From Solobacterium sp. (GTDB lineage: Bacteria; Bacillota_I; Bacilli_A; Erysipelotrichales; Erysipelotrichaceae): DNA of 48,524 bases. Position numbers and translations under genes: made by a program. The stretch is from the NCBI GenBank assembly GCA_017543005.1, contig JAFWEA010000100.1:1-48524 (forward strand), written 5' to 3'. Position 1 is the stretch's first letter. The number at the start of each line of letters is the position of its first letter. Positions 41,231 to 48,524 of the stretch are shown here, piece by piece. Below the pieces are notes generated by a model. It saw nothing but the letters and a program-made list of their open reading frames with translations. It was not told the DNA's origin and searched no databases.

Positions 41231-42356
41231 AGTATATTTTGACAATGCCAGTACAACCAGAATTCATCCCGATGTACTGAAAACATACGAGCAGCTGCTG
41301 GAGAAATACTTTGTCAACAGCGAGTCCCTTTACTCCGAAGGCTCGGAAATCAGTCGAATGCTTGAAAAAGCCCGGTTATCCATTGCTGGGCTTTTAGGTG
41401 TTCAGGCGGAAGACATCATGTTTACCAGCGGCTCCAGCGAATCCAATTCCGCCGCCATCAAGGGAGTGGCGCTGGCCATGCCGGAAAAGAAGCACATCAT
41501 CACGACCCAGGTGGAGCACTCCAGCATCCTGGGGGCCTGCCGGCAGATGGAAAGACTGTTCGGCTGCCGCGTTACTTATCTGCCGGTCACCCCGGCCGGT
41601 ACGGTGGCTGTGGAGGACCTGGTGAAGGCGCTGGATGATGATACGTGCCTGGTCTCGGTGATGCATGTGAACAATGAAACCGGGGCGATCAACCCGATCA
41701 ATGAAATCGGCAGGATTGTCAGAACCAGATCACATGCCTATATGCATGCGGATCTGACCCAGTCCATGGGCAAGATCCCGGTGGATCTCACCGATATCGA
41801 CCTGGCTTCCATATCGGCCCACAAACTGGAAGGCCTCAAGGGCAGCGGCCTGCTCGTCAAGCGGAAGCACGTGCCCTTTGAACCGCTGATCAACGGCGGT
41901 GAACAGGAACAGGGCCAGCGGGGCGGCACCAGCAATGCCTTTGCGAATATGGTGTTTGCCAAGACCCTGCGGCTGGCGCTGGAAAACGAAGCAGCCCACC
42001 GCGAACACATTCATGAACTGCATGAACGCATGCTGAAGGGGCTCAGGGAGATCGACGGCGTCGAGATCAACAGTCCGGAGAATGCCCTGGACTGCATCAT
42101 CAATTTCTCCTATGAAGCCATCCCGAGCGAAGTCATGCAGAATGCCCTGAACAGCCGGGGCTTCATGGTCAGTGCCCGCAGCACCTGCGAGAGCAAGTCT
42201 GCCAATACAAGCTATGTCCTGAAAGCCATGGGCTTCAGTGACCGCCGCGCATCCAGCTGTATCCGGGTCTGCTTCTCATACCTCAATACGACAGCGGAAG
42301 TGGATGCGTTTCTCAAGGAACTGAAGGAGATCACAAAACGTTATGGGAAGATATGA
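41220..42356 (+). CDS. cysteine desulfurase (NifZ/IscS-like) for ThiI
   Basis: This PLP desulfurase supplies sulfur to ThiI for 4-thiouridine in tRNA, as NifZ does in Bacillus. It has VYFDNASTTRIHPDVL, VEHSSIL, the HVNNETGAINP block, the PLP lysine in SISAHKLEGLKGSGLL, and the sulfur-carrying Cys in RSTCESKSANTSYVL. I prefer GTG 41220, 10 bases after AAGGAG; the ATG at 41211 sits only one base from that SD and adds three residues. Either start overlaps the ezrA end. 378 residues. It overlaps thiI by 14 bases, which supports the pairing. Confidence 0.92.
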   Translation: MQPRVYFDNASTTRIHPDVLKTYEQLLEKYFVNSESLYSEGSEISRMLEKARLSIAGLLGVQAEDIMFTSGSSESNSAAIKGVALAMPEKKHIITTQVEHSSILGACRQMERLFGCRVTYLPVTPAGTVAVEDLVKALDDDTCLVSVMHVNNETGAINPINEIGRIVRTRSHAYMHADLTQSMGKIPVDLTDIDLASISAHKLEGLKGSGLLVKRKHVPFEPLINGGEQEQGQRGGTSNAFANMVFAKTLRLALENEAAHREHIHELHERMLKGLREIDGVEINSPENALDCIINFSYEAIPSEVMQNALNSRGFMVSARSTCESKSANTSYVLKAMGFSDRRASSCIRVCFSYLNTTAEVDAFLKELKEITKRYGKI

Positions 42357-43533
42357 TACAGTACTGATCCGGTACGGGGAACTGACCACAAAGGGGAAGA
42401 ACCGCAAGGATTTCATCCGCCGGCTGGATCAGAATATCCGGCGGATCCTGAAGGATTTCCCGGACCTGAAATACCGCCGCACCTATGACCGGATCTATAT
42501 CGAAATGAATGATGAGGACCCGCAGATCATCCGGGAGCGGCTGCAGAAAGTCTACGGCATCAGTTCATTCTCGTTTACGGAATCCGTGCCGTCAGACCTG
42601 GAAGCGATCAAGCAGGCGTGCCTGCAGATTGCCCAGGAAGCAGAAGGGCAGACCTTCAAGGTAAAGGCCCGCCGGCATGACAAGACATTCCCGCTCAACA
42701 GCGACGGCATCAACCGGGCGGTGGCAGCGGAAATCCTGAAGAATACGGACCACAAGGTCGATGTGCACAATCCGGACTTCCTGATCCAGATTGAAGTGCA
42801 TGCGGACAAGACCTATCTCACCTCCGAGAAGATCCCGGGGGCCGGCGGCTATCCGACCGGCATCAACGGCAAGTGCCTGGTCATGCTGTCCGGCGGCATC
42901 GATTCCCCGGTGGCCGTGGCCCAGATCATGAAGCGCGGCATTGAAGTGGAAGCGGTGCATTTTGCCTCGCCGCCGTATACATCCGAAAACGCGAGACAGA
43001 AGGTGCTGGACCTGGCAAGCATGCTCAGTGTTTTCCAGGGCCGTCTGAAAGTGCATGTCGTCAACTTCACCGACCTGCAGCTGGCCATTTACCAGCATGC
43101 CGGAGATCCCTATGCCGTTACGCTGATGCGGCGCATGATGTTCCGGATTGCCGAACGGATTGCGAAGGAGCAGGGGTGCCTGGTCATCGGGACGGGTGAG
43201 AGCGTCGGTCAGGTGGCCTCCCAGACCCTGGAAAGCATCGCCTGCATCAACGCGGTCGTAAATACCCCGATCCTGCGGCCGCTGGCCTGCATGGATAAGG
43301 TAGAGATCATCAACATGGCAAGACACCTGGGAACCTATGAAACATCCATCCTGCCGTTTGAGGACTGCTGCACGATCTTTGATCCGAAGAATCCGGTCAC
43401 AAAGCCGACCACGGAGAAGGCGGAGAAGCTGGAAGCCCGGTTCGACTGGCAGACCATGGTGGATGCCTGTGTCCGTGACCGCGAAACCATTACCGTTTCC
43501 TATGAAGATGAAAAACAGGAAGATTTCCTGTAA
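42343..43533 (+). CDS. thiI: tRNA 4-thiouridine synthase ThiI
   Basis: ThiI adenylates U8 of tRNA and inserts sulfur. The 396-residue protein has an N-terminal ferredoxin-like and THUMP region (IRYGELTTKGKNRKDFIRRL through about 165). The PP-loop ATPase domain shows VMLSGGIDSPVAVAQIM near residue 180 and GTGESVGQVASQTLESI. There is no C-terminal rhodanese domain, as usual in Gram-positives, where the desulfurase partner delivers sulfur directly. It overlaps the desulfurase gene upstream. Confidence 0.96.
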   Translation: MGRYDTVLIRYGELTTKGKNRKDFIRRLDQNIRRILKDFPDLKYRRTYDRIYIEMNDEDPQIIRERLQKVYGISSFSFTESVPSDLEAIKQACLQIAQEAEGQTFKVKARRHDKTFPLNSDGINRAVAAEILKNTDHKVDVHNPDFLIQIEVHADKTYLTSEKIPGAGGYPTGINGKCLVMLSGGIDSPVAVAQIMKRGIEVEAVHFASPPYTSENARQKVLDLASMLSVFQGRLKVHVVNFTDLQLAIYQHAGDPYAVTLMRRMMFRIAERIAKEQGCLVIGTGESVGQVASQTLESIACINAVVNTPILRPLACMDKVEIINMARHLGTYETSILPFEDCCTIFDPKNPVTKPTTEKAEKLEARFDWQTMVDACVRDRETITVSYEDEKQEDFL

Positions 43534-43544
43534 GGGAGAAGAAT

Positions 43545-43796
43545 ATGGGATTATTTTCCAAACGACACAATAACGGCGTTGCCGAGCAGTTTGAGCAGAT
43601 TTTCAAGGCCGGTGAGAAAATGAGCGAACAGGAATTCCTGGATCATCTGAATGTGATTGTGCGGGCGGTGGAAATCGACCGGACCTACTCAACCAATCAG
43701 AAGCTGAAGATCTACGAACTGCTGTCACAGATCAGCAACTGTTCTGCCGCTGACCGGCATAAATACGCAAAGAAACTGGTCAAGGCACTGCGTTAA
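43545..43796 (+). CDS. small protein of unknown function
   Basis: An 83-residue protein starting at ATG 43545 behind AGGGAGAAG, 11 bases after thiI. It is mainly helical and charged (VAEQFEQIFKAGEKMSEQEFLDHLNVIVRAVE, given here as parts), ends KKLVKALR and has a single Cys. I see no known motif, signal peptide or membrane segment. Its position suggests co-transcription with ezrA-thiI, and a terminator follows at once. I cannot suggest a function. Confidence 0.75.
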   Translation: MGLFSKRHNNGVAEQFEQIFKAGEKMSEQEFLDHLNVIVRAVEIDRTYSTNQKLKIYELLSQISNCSAADRHKYAKKLVKALR

Positions 43797-43801
43797 AAAA
43801 T

Positions 43802-43826
43802 AAGTCATCCCGCGGGATGACTTTTT
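43802..43826. terminator. bidirectional terminator after the thiI operon
   Basis: A 9-bp stem (43802-43810 with 43815-43823) has a CGCG loop, T residues on the right and an A run on the left (43795-43800). It lies between convergent genes and reaches the stop codon of the minus-strand gene. Confidence 0.88.
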
Positions 43827-44698
43827 CATTGGCCTGATTCCGTCAGGACTTTATGCTCGAGCCGGTAAAGCACGACTTCGGCATTGCTGAGGAAGCGTAC
43901 ATCCCGACCGGTGGTGCCGGTGCCGGAGGAGATATCCAGCGTGAAGGTGCCGTTTACGGTATATTTGCCGCGGAAGTAGATATCCGTCATTGCCGGTTTA
44001 TACAGCGAATTGAAGAACCAGTAGACCTGTCCGCCAAGGCTGTGCCCGGCCAGGAAATACTTGGTGATATCCGAGGGGACGACGGCAGCGGTATCCGGGG
44101 TATGACAGACCGTGATGGCATAGGCTGTACGGGGCACGTTGGCATAGGCGGCGGAAACATCCTGATAGACATTGATGCCGTTGCCCAGACCCACCAGTGC
44201 CACCGATTCCGAACCGGTGTTGCGCAGCTTGACACTGGCATTGGTCAGGATTTCAAAGTCGGCTTCGTACAGGATTTCCGCGGTGGCGGTGGTTTTCTCC
44301 TTGCTGAGGCAGTCGTTGTCCCCGTATACGGCAAATTTGCCCAGTGGGGCATTGATTGCCGTAAGGTTTTCCGTCAGCGCCTGCCGGGCCGAAGCACTGA
44401 TCGTTTTAACCGAGCTGTCGGTCAGATCGCCGCCGAAGACAACCACGTCGGGGGCCAGACCGTTGATCGTGTCAACCAGCTTCTGAAGGCGGGCTTCATC
44501 CATGTACGTGCCATAATCCAGATCCGTAAAGAAGAGGATGCTGACATCATCCATCTGGCCCGGAATATAGACGGAAGAAAGCGTCTCATAGCGGATATTG
44601 AAGCGGGAAGGGGCAGAATAAAAAGCGTCTGCGGCCATGATCCCGGCCGACAGCAGCAGCACCCCCAGCACAATCAGTATTTTTTTCCAGATCTTCAT
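43826..44698 (-). CDS. metallophosphoesterase-like membrane protein with altered active site
   Basis: I place the start at the ATG ending at 44698 (MKIWKKILIVLG). Residues about 7-24 form an N-terminal membrane anchor, so the domain is extracytoplasmic. The calcineurin-like order is kept: SILFFTDLDYGTYMD, VVFGGDLTDSS, KFAVYGDNDC, VCHTPD and LAGHSLGGQVYW, as in YaeI/YkuE-type enzymes. Three metal-ligand motifs are changed: usual DLH reads DLD, GNHD/E reads GDND, and GHTHGGQ reads GHSLGGQ. The DNA confirms each. It may be inactive or use a different metal set. No SD is seen. 290 residues; it diverges from the HAD-like gene. Confidence 0.8.
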   Translation of the reverse strand: MKIWKKILIVLGVLLLSAGIMAADAFYSAPSRFNIRYETLSSVYIPGQMDDVSILFFTDLDYGTYMDEARLQKLVDTINGLAPDVVVFGGDLTDSSVKTISASARQALTENLTAINAPLGKFAVYGDNDCLSKEKTTATAEILYEADFEILTNASVKLRNTGSESVALVGLGNGINVYQDVSAAYANVPRTAYAITVCHTPDTAAVVPSDITKYFLAGHSLGGQVYWFFNSLYKPAMTDIYFRGKYTVNGTFTLDISSGTGTTGRDVRFLSNAEVVLYRLEHKVLTESGQ

Positions 44699-44718
44699 AC
44701 AATTTCGGTTTGGTTCTG

Positions 44719-44724
44719 TATAAT
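44719..44724 (+). promoter_or_regulatory. -10 box of the HAD-like gene
   Basis: A perfect TATAAT lies 42 bases before the ATG at 44767. The -35 at 17 bases (CATACA) is weak. On the other strand the same stretch reads TATCAT or TATACA, usable for the divergent gene, so the two promoters may overlap. Confidence 0.5.
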
Positions 44725-44736
44725 GATAGCATAACA

Positions 44737-44751
44737 GGGTGATGATCACCC
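44737..44751. repeat. 15-bp palindrome between divergent genes
   Basis: GGGTGAT, one central G, ATCACCC is a perfect dyad, just downstream of the TATAAT of the HAD-like gene. It is well placed to be an operator, or a small hairpin in that leader. No regulator gene is adjacent. Confidence 0.5.
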
Positions 44752-44766
44752 GGAGATTTCAATACG

Positions 44767-45534
44767 ATGCTGGCAAATACATTTCTGATTTCGTTTTCGA
44801 CATTGATGATTGACGGCCGTCCGGCTCCCGGCTCCCGGGAGTTTTTCGCGGCTCTGGTGCGGGAAAGGATCCCGTTTGCCATCCTGACAAACCAATCCCA
44901 GCGCACCCTGCAGGAAATGGCGGATTATCTGGAAGGACGGGGCTTCCGCGGCATCATGCCGTCCATGTTCTATACGACCGTCATGGCCGCGGCCGATGAA
45001 ATCCTGCAGATGTACCCGAAGAAACGTCTGGCCGGCTACCTGGGCGGCAGAGGCATGCGGGAAATCCTGCGGCTGGCCGGTTTTTCCGTTGATCTTGATC
45101 AGGCGGACTGGCTGTTTGTCGGCATGAGCCCGGAGATCTCCGATACAGAATACAGCTATGCCCTGCGGCTGATCGAGCAGGGGGCAGTGATCGTGGAAAC
45201 CGATGCCCGGCGGCTGGTGCGCAGAAAAAAGGAACCATACCCGGGGGCAGGTTCCATTGTCCGTATGCTGGAATATGCGACTTCCACCAGAGCCATGCAT
45301 GCCGACATGCCGGATACCATGCTGATCCGCCATGCCATGCAGTATCTCAACGCACTGAGCGAGCAGACTGTTCTGATTACCTCAGATCTGGACCGGGAGG
45401 TCCGCAGTGCCAATGACTTCGGGATCCGCTCGATCTTCGTTACGGCCGGCATGGATGATTCCTTCGATATGATGGAACATGATGTCCATCCGACCTATGT
45501 GATTGAGACTCTAGAGGGTCTTCTGCGCCGCTGA
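44767..45534 (+). CDS. HAD-IIA (NagD-like) protein lacking the catalytic aspartates
   Basis: The overall pattern is that of NagD/p-nitrophenylphosphatase-like HAD-IIA proteins: motif II in AILTNQSQRT, a cap region, AGSIVRMLEYAT, and motif IV region VLITSDLDREVRSANDFGIRSIFVTAG. Motif I, normally I-D-x-D-G-T, reads LISFSTLMIDG, so both aspartates that attack and protonate the phosphate are serine. Motif IV has SD in place of GD. Phosphatase activity by the standard HAD mechanism is therefore unlikely. The frame is intact over 255 residues. It overlaps the downstream minus-strand gene by 24 bases. Confidence 0.8.
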   Translation: MLANTFLISFSTLMIDGRPAPGSREFFAALVRERIPFAILTNQSQRTLQEMADYLEGRGFRGIMPSMFYTTVMAAADEILQMYPKKRLAGYLGGRGMREILRLAGFSVDLDQADWLFVGMSPEISDTEYSYALRLIEQGAVIVETDARRLVRRKKEPYPGAGSIVRMLEYATSTRAMHADMPDTMLIRHAMQYLNALSEQTVLITSDLDREVRSANDFGIRSIFVTAGMDDSFDMMEHDVHPTYVIETLEGLLRR

Positions 45535-46239
45535 TTCACATTCCTTCAGATAGCGCCGCATAATTTCCTTATGCATTTCATCGGTGACCATGCGTTCAGG
45601 ATGCCACTGGACCGCGGTCACCAGTTTGTTTTCAAAGGCTTCCGTGATGCCGTCCGGTGATACACCGGTGATGGTGAAGCAGTCTGCGACTTTATCCACT
45701 GCCTGGTGATGGAACGAATTGACGCCGTGTTCATCACCGAAAATATCATGCATGCGGGAACCCGGCACAAAACGTGTCATATGTGCCGGCTGGGAACGAT
45801 CCATAATCGGCGGATCCAGCTTGAACTGGTGATGAATATTGAAATTTCTGCCGTCTGTCGGAATATCCTGAATCATATCACCGCCCTCGGCAACGTTGAT
45901 GATCTGCATGCCGCGGCAGATGCCCAGGACCGGCTTGTTCAGCGAAATAAATGCCCGGTACAGATAAATGTCAGTCATGTCGATACCGATTTCCGGCACA
46001 GCGCTGGCGGTGTTTTCCTGACCGTAAAGAGAAGGTTCGATGTCCTCGCCGCCGGTAATGAGCAGCCCGTCAAGACCTTCGGCAGCTGCCATTGCTTCTT
46101 CTTCGTCAAGAATCGGCAGCATAACCGGCAGACCGCCGGCCATCTGAACATATTTGAAGTAGGAACTGAAGTCGTAGTAGGAATGCAGTCCGTAAACTTC
46201 ACCGGATCTGCAGGTGATGCCAATCATCATTTTTCTCAT
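45511..46239 (-). CDS. gamma-glutamyl-gamma-aminobutyrate hydrolase-like (peptidase C26)
   Basis: This is a canonical class I amidotransferase-fold hydrolase of the PuuD type, 242 residues. It has MIGITCRSG, GLDGLLITGGEDIEPSLYG, the nucleophile elbow VLGICRGMQIINV, VNSFHHQAV and the histidine in VQWHPERM. PuuD cleaves gamma-glutamyl-GABA in putrescine breakdown; other members cleave folate or other gamma-glutamyl bonds, so the substrate is open. The SD GGGAG lies 8 bases before the ATG. No putrescine genes are nearby. The 3' end overlaps the HAD-like gene. Confidence 0.88.
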   Translation of the reverse strand: MRKMMIGITCRSGEVYGLHSYYDFSSYFKYVQMAGGLPVMLPILDEEEAMAAAEGLDGLLITGGEDIEPSLYGQENTASAVPEIGIDMTDIYLYRAFISLNKPVLGICRGMQIINVAEGGDMIQDIPTDGRNFNIHHQFKLDPPIMDRSQPAHMTRFVPGSRMHDIFGDEHGVNSFHHQAVDKVADCFTITGVSPDGITEAFENKLVTAVQWHPERMVTDEMHKEIMRRYLKECESAAQKTL

Positions 46240-46306
46240 AATCTCAACTCCCTGCGATTATTCTAACATCTTCGGCACAGCGGGTGAATCTTAATTGTCA
46301 TAACTA

Positions 46307-46315
46307 TGCTAGAAT
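46307..46315 (+). promoter_or_regulatory. extended -10 promoter of rsmE
   Basis: TG, one base, TAGAAT lies 17 bases before the rsmE ATG, with GGTGAG as SD between. A TTGTCA at 46295-46300 is only 9 bases away and too near to act as its -35. Confidence 0.6.
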
Positions 46316-46332
46316 AGGATATCGGTGAGACA

Positions 46333-47055
46333 ATGCAGCAGTATTTTGCGGATCAGCCGCTGGTGAGCGGCATGACATATGAACTGACACCGGAACAGGC
46401 CCATCATGCCGGCACGGTTCTGCGGATGGACGGTGAAACGATCCGGCTCGTCTATGACGGGCAGGGTTATTTTGCCGTTGTGCACAAAGCCGGGAAAAAG
46501 ATGACGGCTGAAGTCATCGGCATTGATCCCGAGCCGAAGGAACTGCCGCTGGACATCACTCTGGCCATGGCGCTGATCCGCCGGGAGAAACTGGAACTGG
46601 TGCTGCAGAAAGCGGCGGAAGTGGGAATCAGCCGGATCATTCTGTTTGAATCTTCCCGCTGTGTCGTCCACGCCCGCAATGAGAGGATTGACCGGCAGCT
46701 CGAGCGCTGGCGCAGCATCCTGCAGGAAGCCAGTGAGCAGTGCAAGCGGGACCGGATTCCCGAACTGATCGGGATTGTGCCGTTTGCCCAGCTGCCTGCC
46801 CTGAAGCAGGGAACAGGCCTGCTGGCTTATGAAAAGGCAGGAATGGAAGCATACCGGCTGAGCACGGTGCCGCTGGAAAAGGCCTGCACCGTCGTGATCG
46901 GGCCGGAAGGCGGGTTTTCCCCTGAAGAGGCGGATCGTCTGCTGCAGGCAGGCTTTGTGACGGTGAGTCTCGGGCGGCGGATTCTCAGAGCGGAAACAGC
47001 AGCCATCTATGCCGGCAGTGTGCTGGCCGAACGGGCAGAAAGCGGGGCAGTATGA
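46333..47055 (+). CDS. rsmE: 16S rRNA (uracil-1498 N3) methyltransferase
   Basis: RsmE methylates U1498 of 16S rRNA. The 240-residue SPOUT enzyme has an N-terminal PUA-like part (MQQYFADQPLV, EQAHHAGTVLRMDGE). The knotted SAM-binding domain has KLELVLQKAAEVGISRIILFESSRCVV, VIGPEGGFSPEEAD and VSLGRRILRAETAAIYA, all family signatures. It overlaps mtaB by 4 bases, a common gene pair in Bacillota. Confidence 0.96.
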   Translation: MQQYFADQPLVSGMTYELTPEQAHHAGTVLRMDGETIRLVYDGQGYFAVVHKAGKKMTAEVIGIDPEPKELPLDITLAMALIRREKLELVLQKAAEVGISRIILFESSRCVVHARNERIDRQLERWRSILQEASEQCKRDRIPELIGIVPFAQLPALKQGTGLLAYEKAGMEAYRLSTVPLEKACTVVIGPEGGFSPEEADRLLQAGFVTVSLGRRILRAETAAIYAGSVLAERAESGAV

Positions 47056-48338
47056 AATTCAGTGTGATGAACCTCGGCTGCAAGGTCAACGCCTATGAAA
47101 GCGAGAGCGTGGCAGCCTTGTTTGAAGCAGCCGGATATGAACGGACAGAATTCGGGGAAGCCTGCGATGTGGCGGTGATTTTTACCTGTGCCGTGACCAA
47201 TACGGCGGCGCAGAAGAGCCGCCAGATGGTCCACCGGGCCAGACGCAAGAACCCGGACGCGATCGTGGCGGTCGCCGGGTGCTACGTGCAGATTGACCCG
47301 GATGTGCTGGGCGATGTGCAGGTGCTGGTCGGGACAGCCGACAAGACAAAGATTCCTGAATTTGTCGAAGAATACAGAAAGACCGGCGTGCCGGTCCGGC
47401 ATCTGACCGATATGGAGAATATGCCGTTTGAGAATATGGGCATGGACCGTTTCGAATACCAGTCCCGGGCCTACCTGAAGGTGCAGGACGGCTGCAATCA
47501 GTTCTGCAGTTACTGCGTGATTCCCTATGCCCGCGGCCGGGAGCGTTCCATGGCCCCGGATGATGTCATCCGGGAAGCGAAGAAACTGGCGGAGAATCAC
47601 CGTGAGATCGTCCTGACCGGCATCCATACGGGCCGTTACGGACGGGAGTACGGGGTAAGCCTGGCCCAGCTGATGAAGCGGATCCTGGCAGCGGCCCCGA
47701 AGCTGGAACGGCTGCGCATCTCCTCGATTGAAATCACGGAGATTGATGATGAGCTGATCGATCTGCTGCAGCACGACAAACGGGTGGCAAGACACCTGCA
47801 TATCCCGCTGCAGTCGGGCTGTGATACGGTTCTGCAGCGCATGAACCGGCCGTATAGCACGGCAGAGTATTATGCTAGAATAGAAAAGATCCGTGAGGTA
47901 CTTCCGGATATTTCCATCTCGGCGGACCTGATTACCGGGTTCCCGCAGGAAACCGAAGAAGAACACCGCAGGACGTGTGACTTCCTGCGCCAGTGCCGGT
48001 TCTCGTTCCTGCATGTGTTCCCGTACAGCCTGCGCAGCGGTACGTCAGCCGAAAAGATGAGCGGGCATCTGGCCCCCGAAGTCAAGAAAAAGCGGGCGGC
48101 CGAGTGCATGGCCATCTCGGAAGAACTCTACGATATTTATAAGTCCGGCTGGCTGGGCCGGCAGGCGGAAGTGCTGTATGAAACCGCCAGGGACGGTTAT
48201 ACAGCCGGCCATACATCAGAGTATCTGCCGGTGCGGGTTGAAGGCATTCACCCGGCCGGGGAAATGGCAGCGGTTCTGATCAGTAAGCTTCAGGACCACC
48301 AGTTATATGGAAAGGCAGTGAATCAGAGTGAATCTTAG
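47052..48338 (+). CDS. mtaB: tRNA t6A37 methylthiotransferase MtaB
   Basis: MtaB adds the 2-methylthio group to t6A37 of tRNA. The 428-residue protein has the N-terminal UPF0004 domain with cluster cysteines (NLGCKVNAYE, FTCAVTNTA, VAGCYVQ). The radical-SAM motif is CNQFCSYCVIPYARGRERS. The B12-less MTTase core shows IPLQSGCDTVLQRMNRPY and ADLITGFPQETEEE, and a TRAM domain follows at the C-terminus. VNAYES at the start and LTGIHTGRYG point to MtaB and not MiaB. It overlaps rsmE upstream and the murE-like gene downstream. Confidence 0.96.
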   Translation: MKFSVMNLGCKVNAYESESVAALFEAAGYERTEFGEACDVAVIFTCAVTNTAAQKSRQMVHRARRKNPDAIVAVAGCYVQIDPDVLGDVQVLVGTADKTKIPEFVEEYRKTGVPVRHLTDMENMPFENMGMDRFEYQSRAYLKVQDGCNQFCSYCVIPYARGRERSMAPDDVIREAKKLAENHREIVLTGIHTGRYGREYGVSLAQLMKRILAAAPKLERLRISSIEITEIDDELIDLLQHDKRVARHLHIPLQSGCDTVLQRMNRPYSTAEYYARIEKIREVLPDISISADLITGFPQETEEEHRRTCDFLRQCRFSFLHVFPYSLRSGTSAEKMSGHLAPEVKKKRAAECMAISEELYDIYKSGWLGRQAEVLYETARDGYTAGHTSEYLPVRVEGIHPAGEMAAVLISKLQDHQLYGKAVNQSES

Positions 48339-48524
48339 GGAACTGTTTGAGAATGTCCCGGACATTGAGATCAAAAGCCTGATGGCGGACAGCCGGAAAA
48401 AGCGGCCGGATTCGATCTTCTTCTGTGTCCGCGGCATGATGAACGACGGGCACAAATTCATCCCGCAGGCCATCCAGAACGGAGCCAGGGTGATTGTGCA
48501 TTCCGAACCGGTGGAGGACAAGGA
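48328..48524 (+). CDS. murE: MurE-like Mur ligase, N-terminus only (3' partial)
   Basis: The frame begins with GTG 48328 and runs off the window. The 65 visible residues read as the N-terminal domain of MurE-type UDP-MurNAc-peptide ligases: MADSRKKRPDSIFFCVRG, then MNDGHKFIPQAIQNGARVIV. MurE adds the third amino acid of the stem peptide. It overlaps the mtaB end by 11 bases, and no strong SD is seen. Only the N-terminal domain is visible, so MurE is favoured but a MurE/MurF relative is not excluded. Confidence 0.75.
   Translation, partial: MNLRELFENVPDIEIKSLMADSRKKRPDSIFFCVRGMMNDGHKFIPQAIQNGARVIVHSEPVEDK

Noticed and set aside
39176..41245. Very long open frame (689 codons) antisense to ezrA and rpsD
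   Set aside because: It is antisense to two well-supported genes, has no SD or family match, and mirrors their codon bias. Similar antisense frames at 425-1954, 2648-3952, 10747-12348 and 35198-36670 (plus strand, against rqcH) are rejected for the same reason.
1..48524. CRISPR arrays, insertion sequences, prophage or integrase genes
   Set aside because: No regularly spaced direct repeats, transposase, terminase or integrase motifs were seen. Gene content is core chromosomal throughout.

Overview
This window is one chromosomal stretch of a low-G+C-lineage Gram-positive bacterium (Bacillota) whose own DNA is fairly GC-rich. The best fit is the class Erysipelotrichia; this is an inference from gene content and order, and no genus can be named. 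Supporting signs are MurT/GatD for lipid II amidation, a sufCDSUB operon, EzrA, a PrkC/Stp PASTA kinase pair, RqcH, YhaM, and the block priA-rsmB-rlmN-stp-prkC-rsgA-rpe-thiN ending against rpmB as in Bacillus. I see no phage, insertion sequence, CRISPR array or conjugative gene, and no gene-free gap longer than 300 bases.

Layout. 1-4760: a glycosyltransferase fused in frame to full-length RecX (5' end outside the window), then yhaM, murT and gatD, tightly overlapping. 4769-7117 (minus): a HIT protein and two PrsA-like foldases. 7309-12036: the sufCDSUB iron-sulfur operon, followed by tRNA-Val(CAC). 12322-16742: an operon of a 1119-residue, two-sensor MscS-type channel and an SsuA/THI5-like lipoprotein without an ABC transporter. 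16783-17583 (minus): proC. 17671-26802: the priA...thiN translation and signalling block. 26816-27046 (minus): rpmB. 27236-29616: ftsA-ftsZ.

29716-34996: a run of a Nudix hydrolase, a protein with papain-like motifs that I cannot name, a membrane-anchored glucosaminidase, a lone ParB-like domain and rluB. 34982-36628 (minus): rqcH. 36716-38526: gmk, a YkvA-like protein and a divergent class I glutamine amidotransferase. 38619-39221 (minus): rpsD with a long structured leader. 39500-43796: ezrA, a cysteine desulfurase, thiI and a small unknown gene. 43826-46239: a metallophosphoesterase-like gene and a HAD-like gene, divergent, both with lost catalytic residues, plus a canonical class I amidotransferase. 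46333-end: rsmE, mtaB and the start of a murE-like gene.

Most genes serve core functions: cell wall and division (MurT/GatD, FtsA/FtsZ, EzrA, PrkC/Stp, glucosaminidase, MurE), ribosome and tRNA modification (RsmB, RlmN, RsgA, RluB, RsmE, ThiI, MtaB) and sulfur/Fe-S chemistry. The least conventional parts are the GT-RecX fusion, the sensor-MscS plus lipoprotein operon, the pair of apparent pseudo-phosphatases, the Cys/His protein beside the glucosaminidase, and probable leaderless starts of priA and rlmN. All functions are inferred from motifs read by eye; no database search was run.
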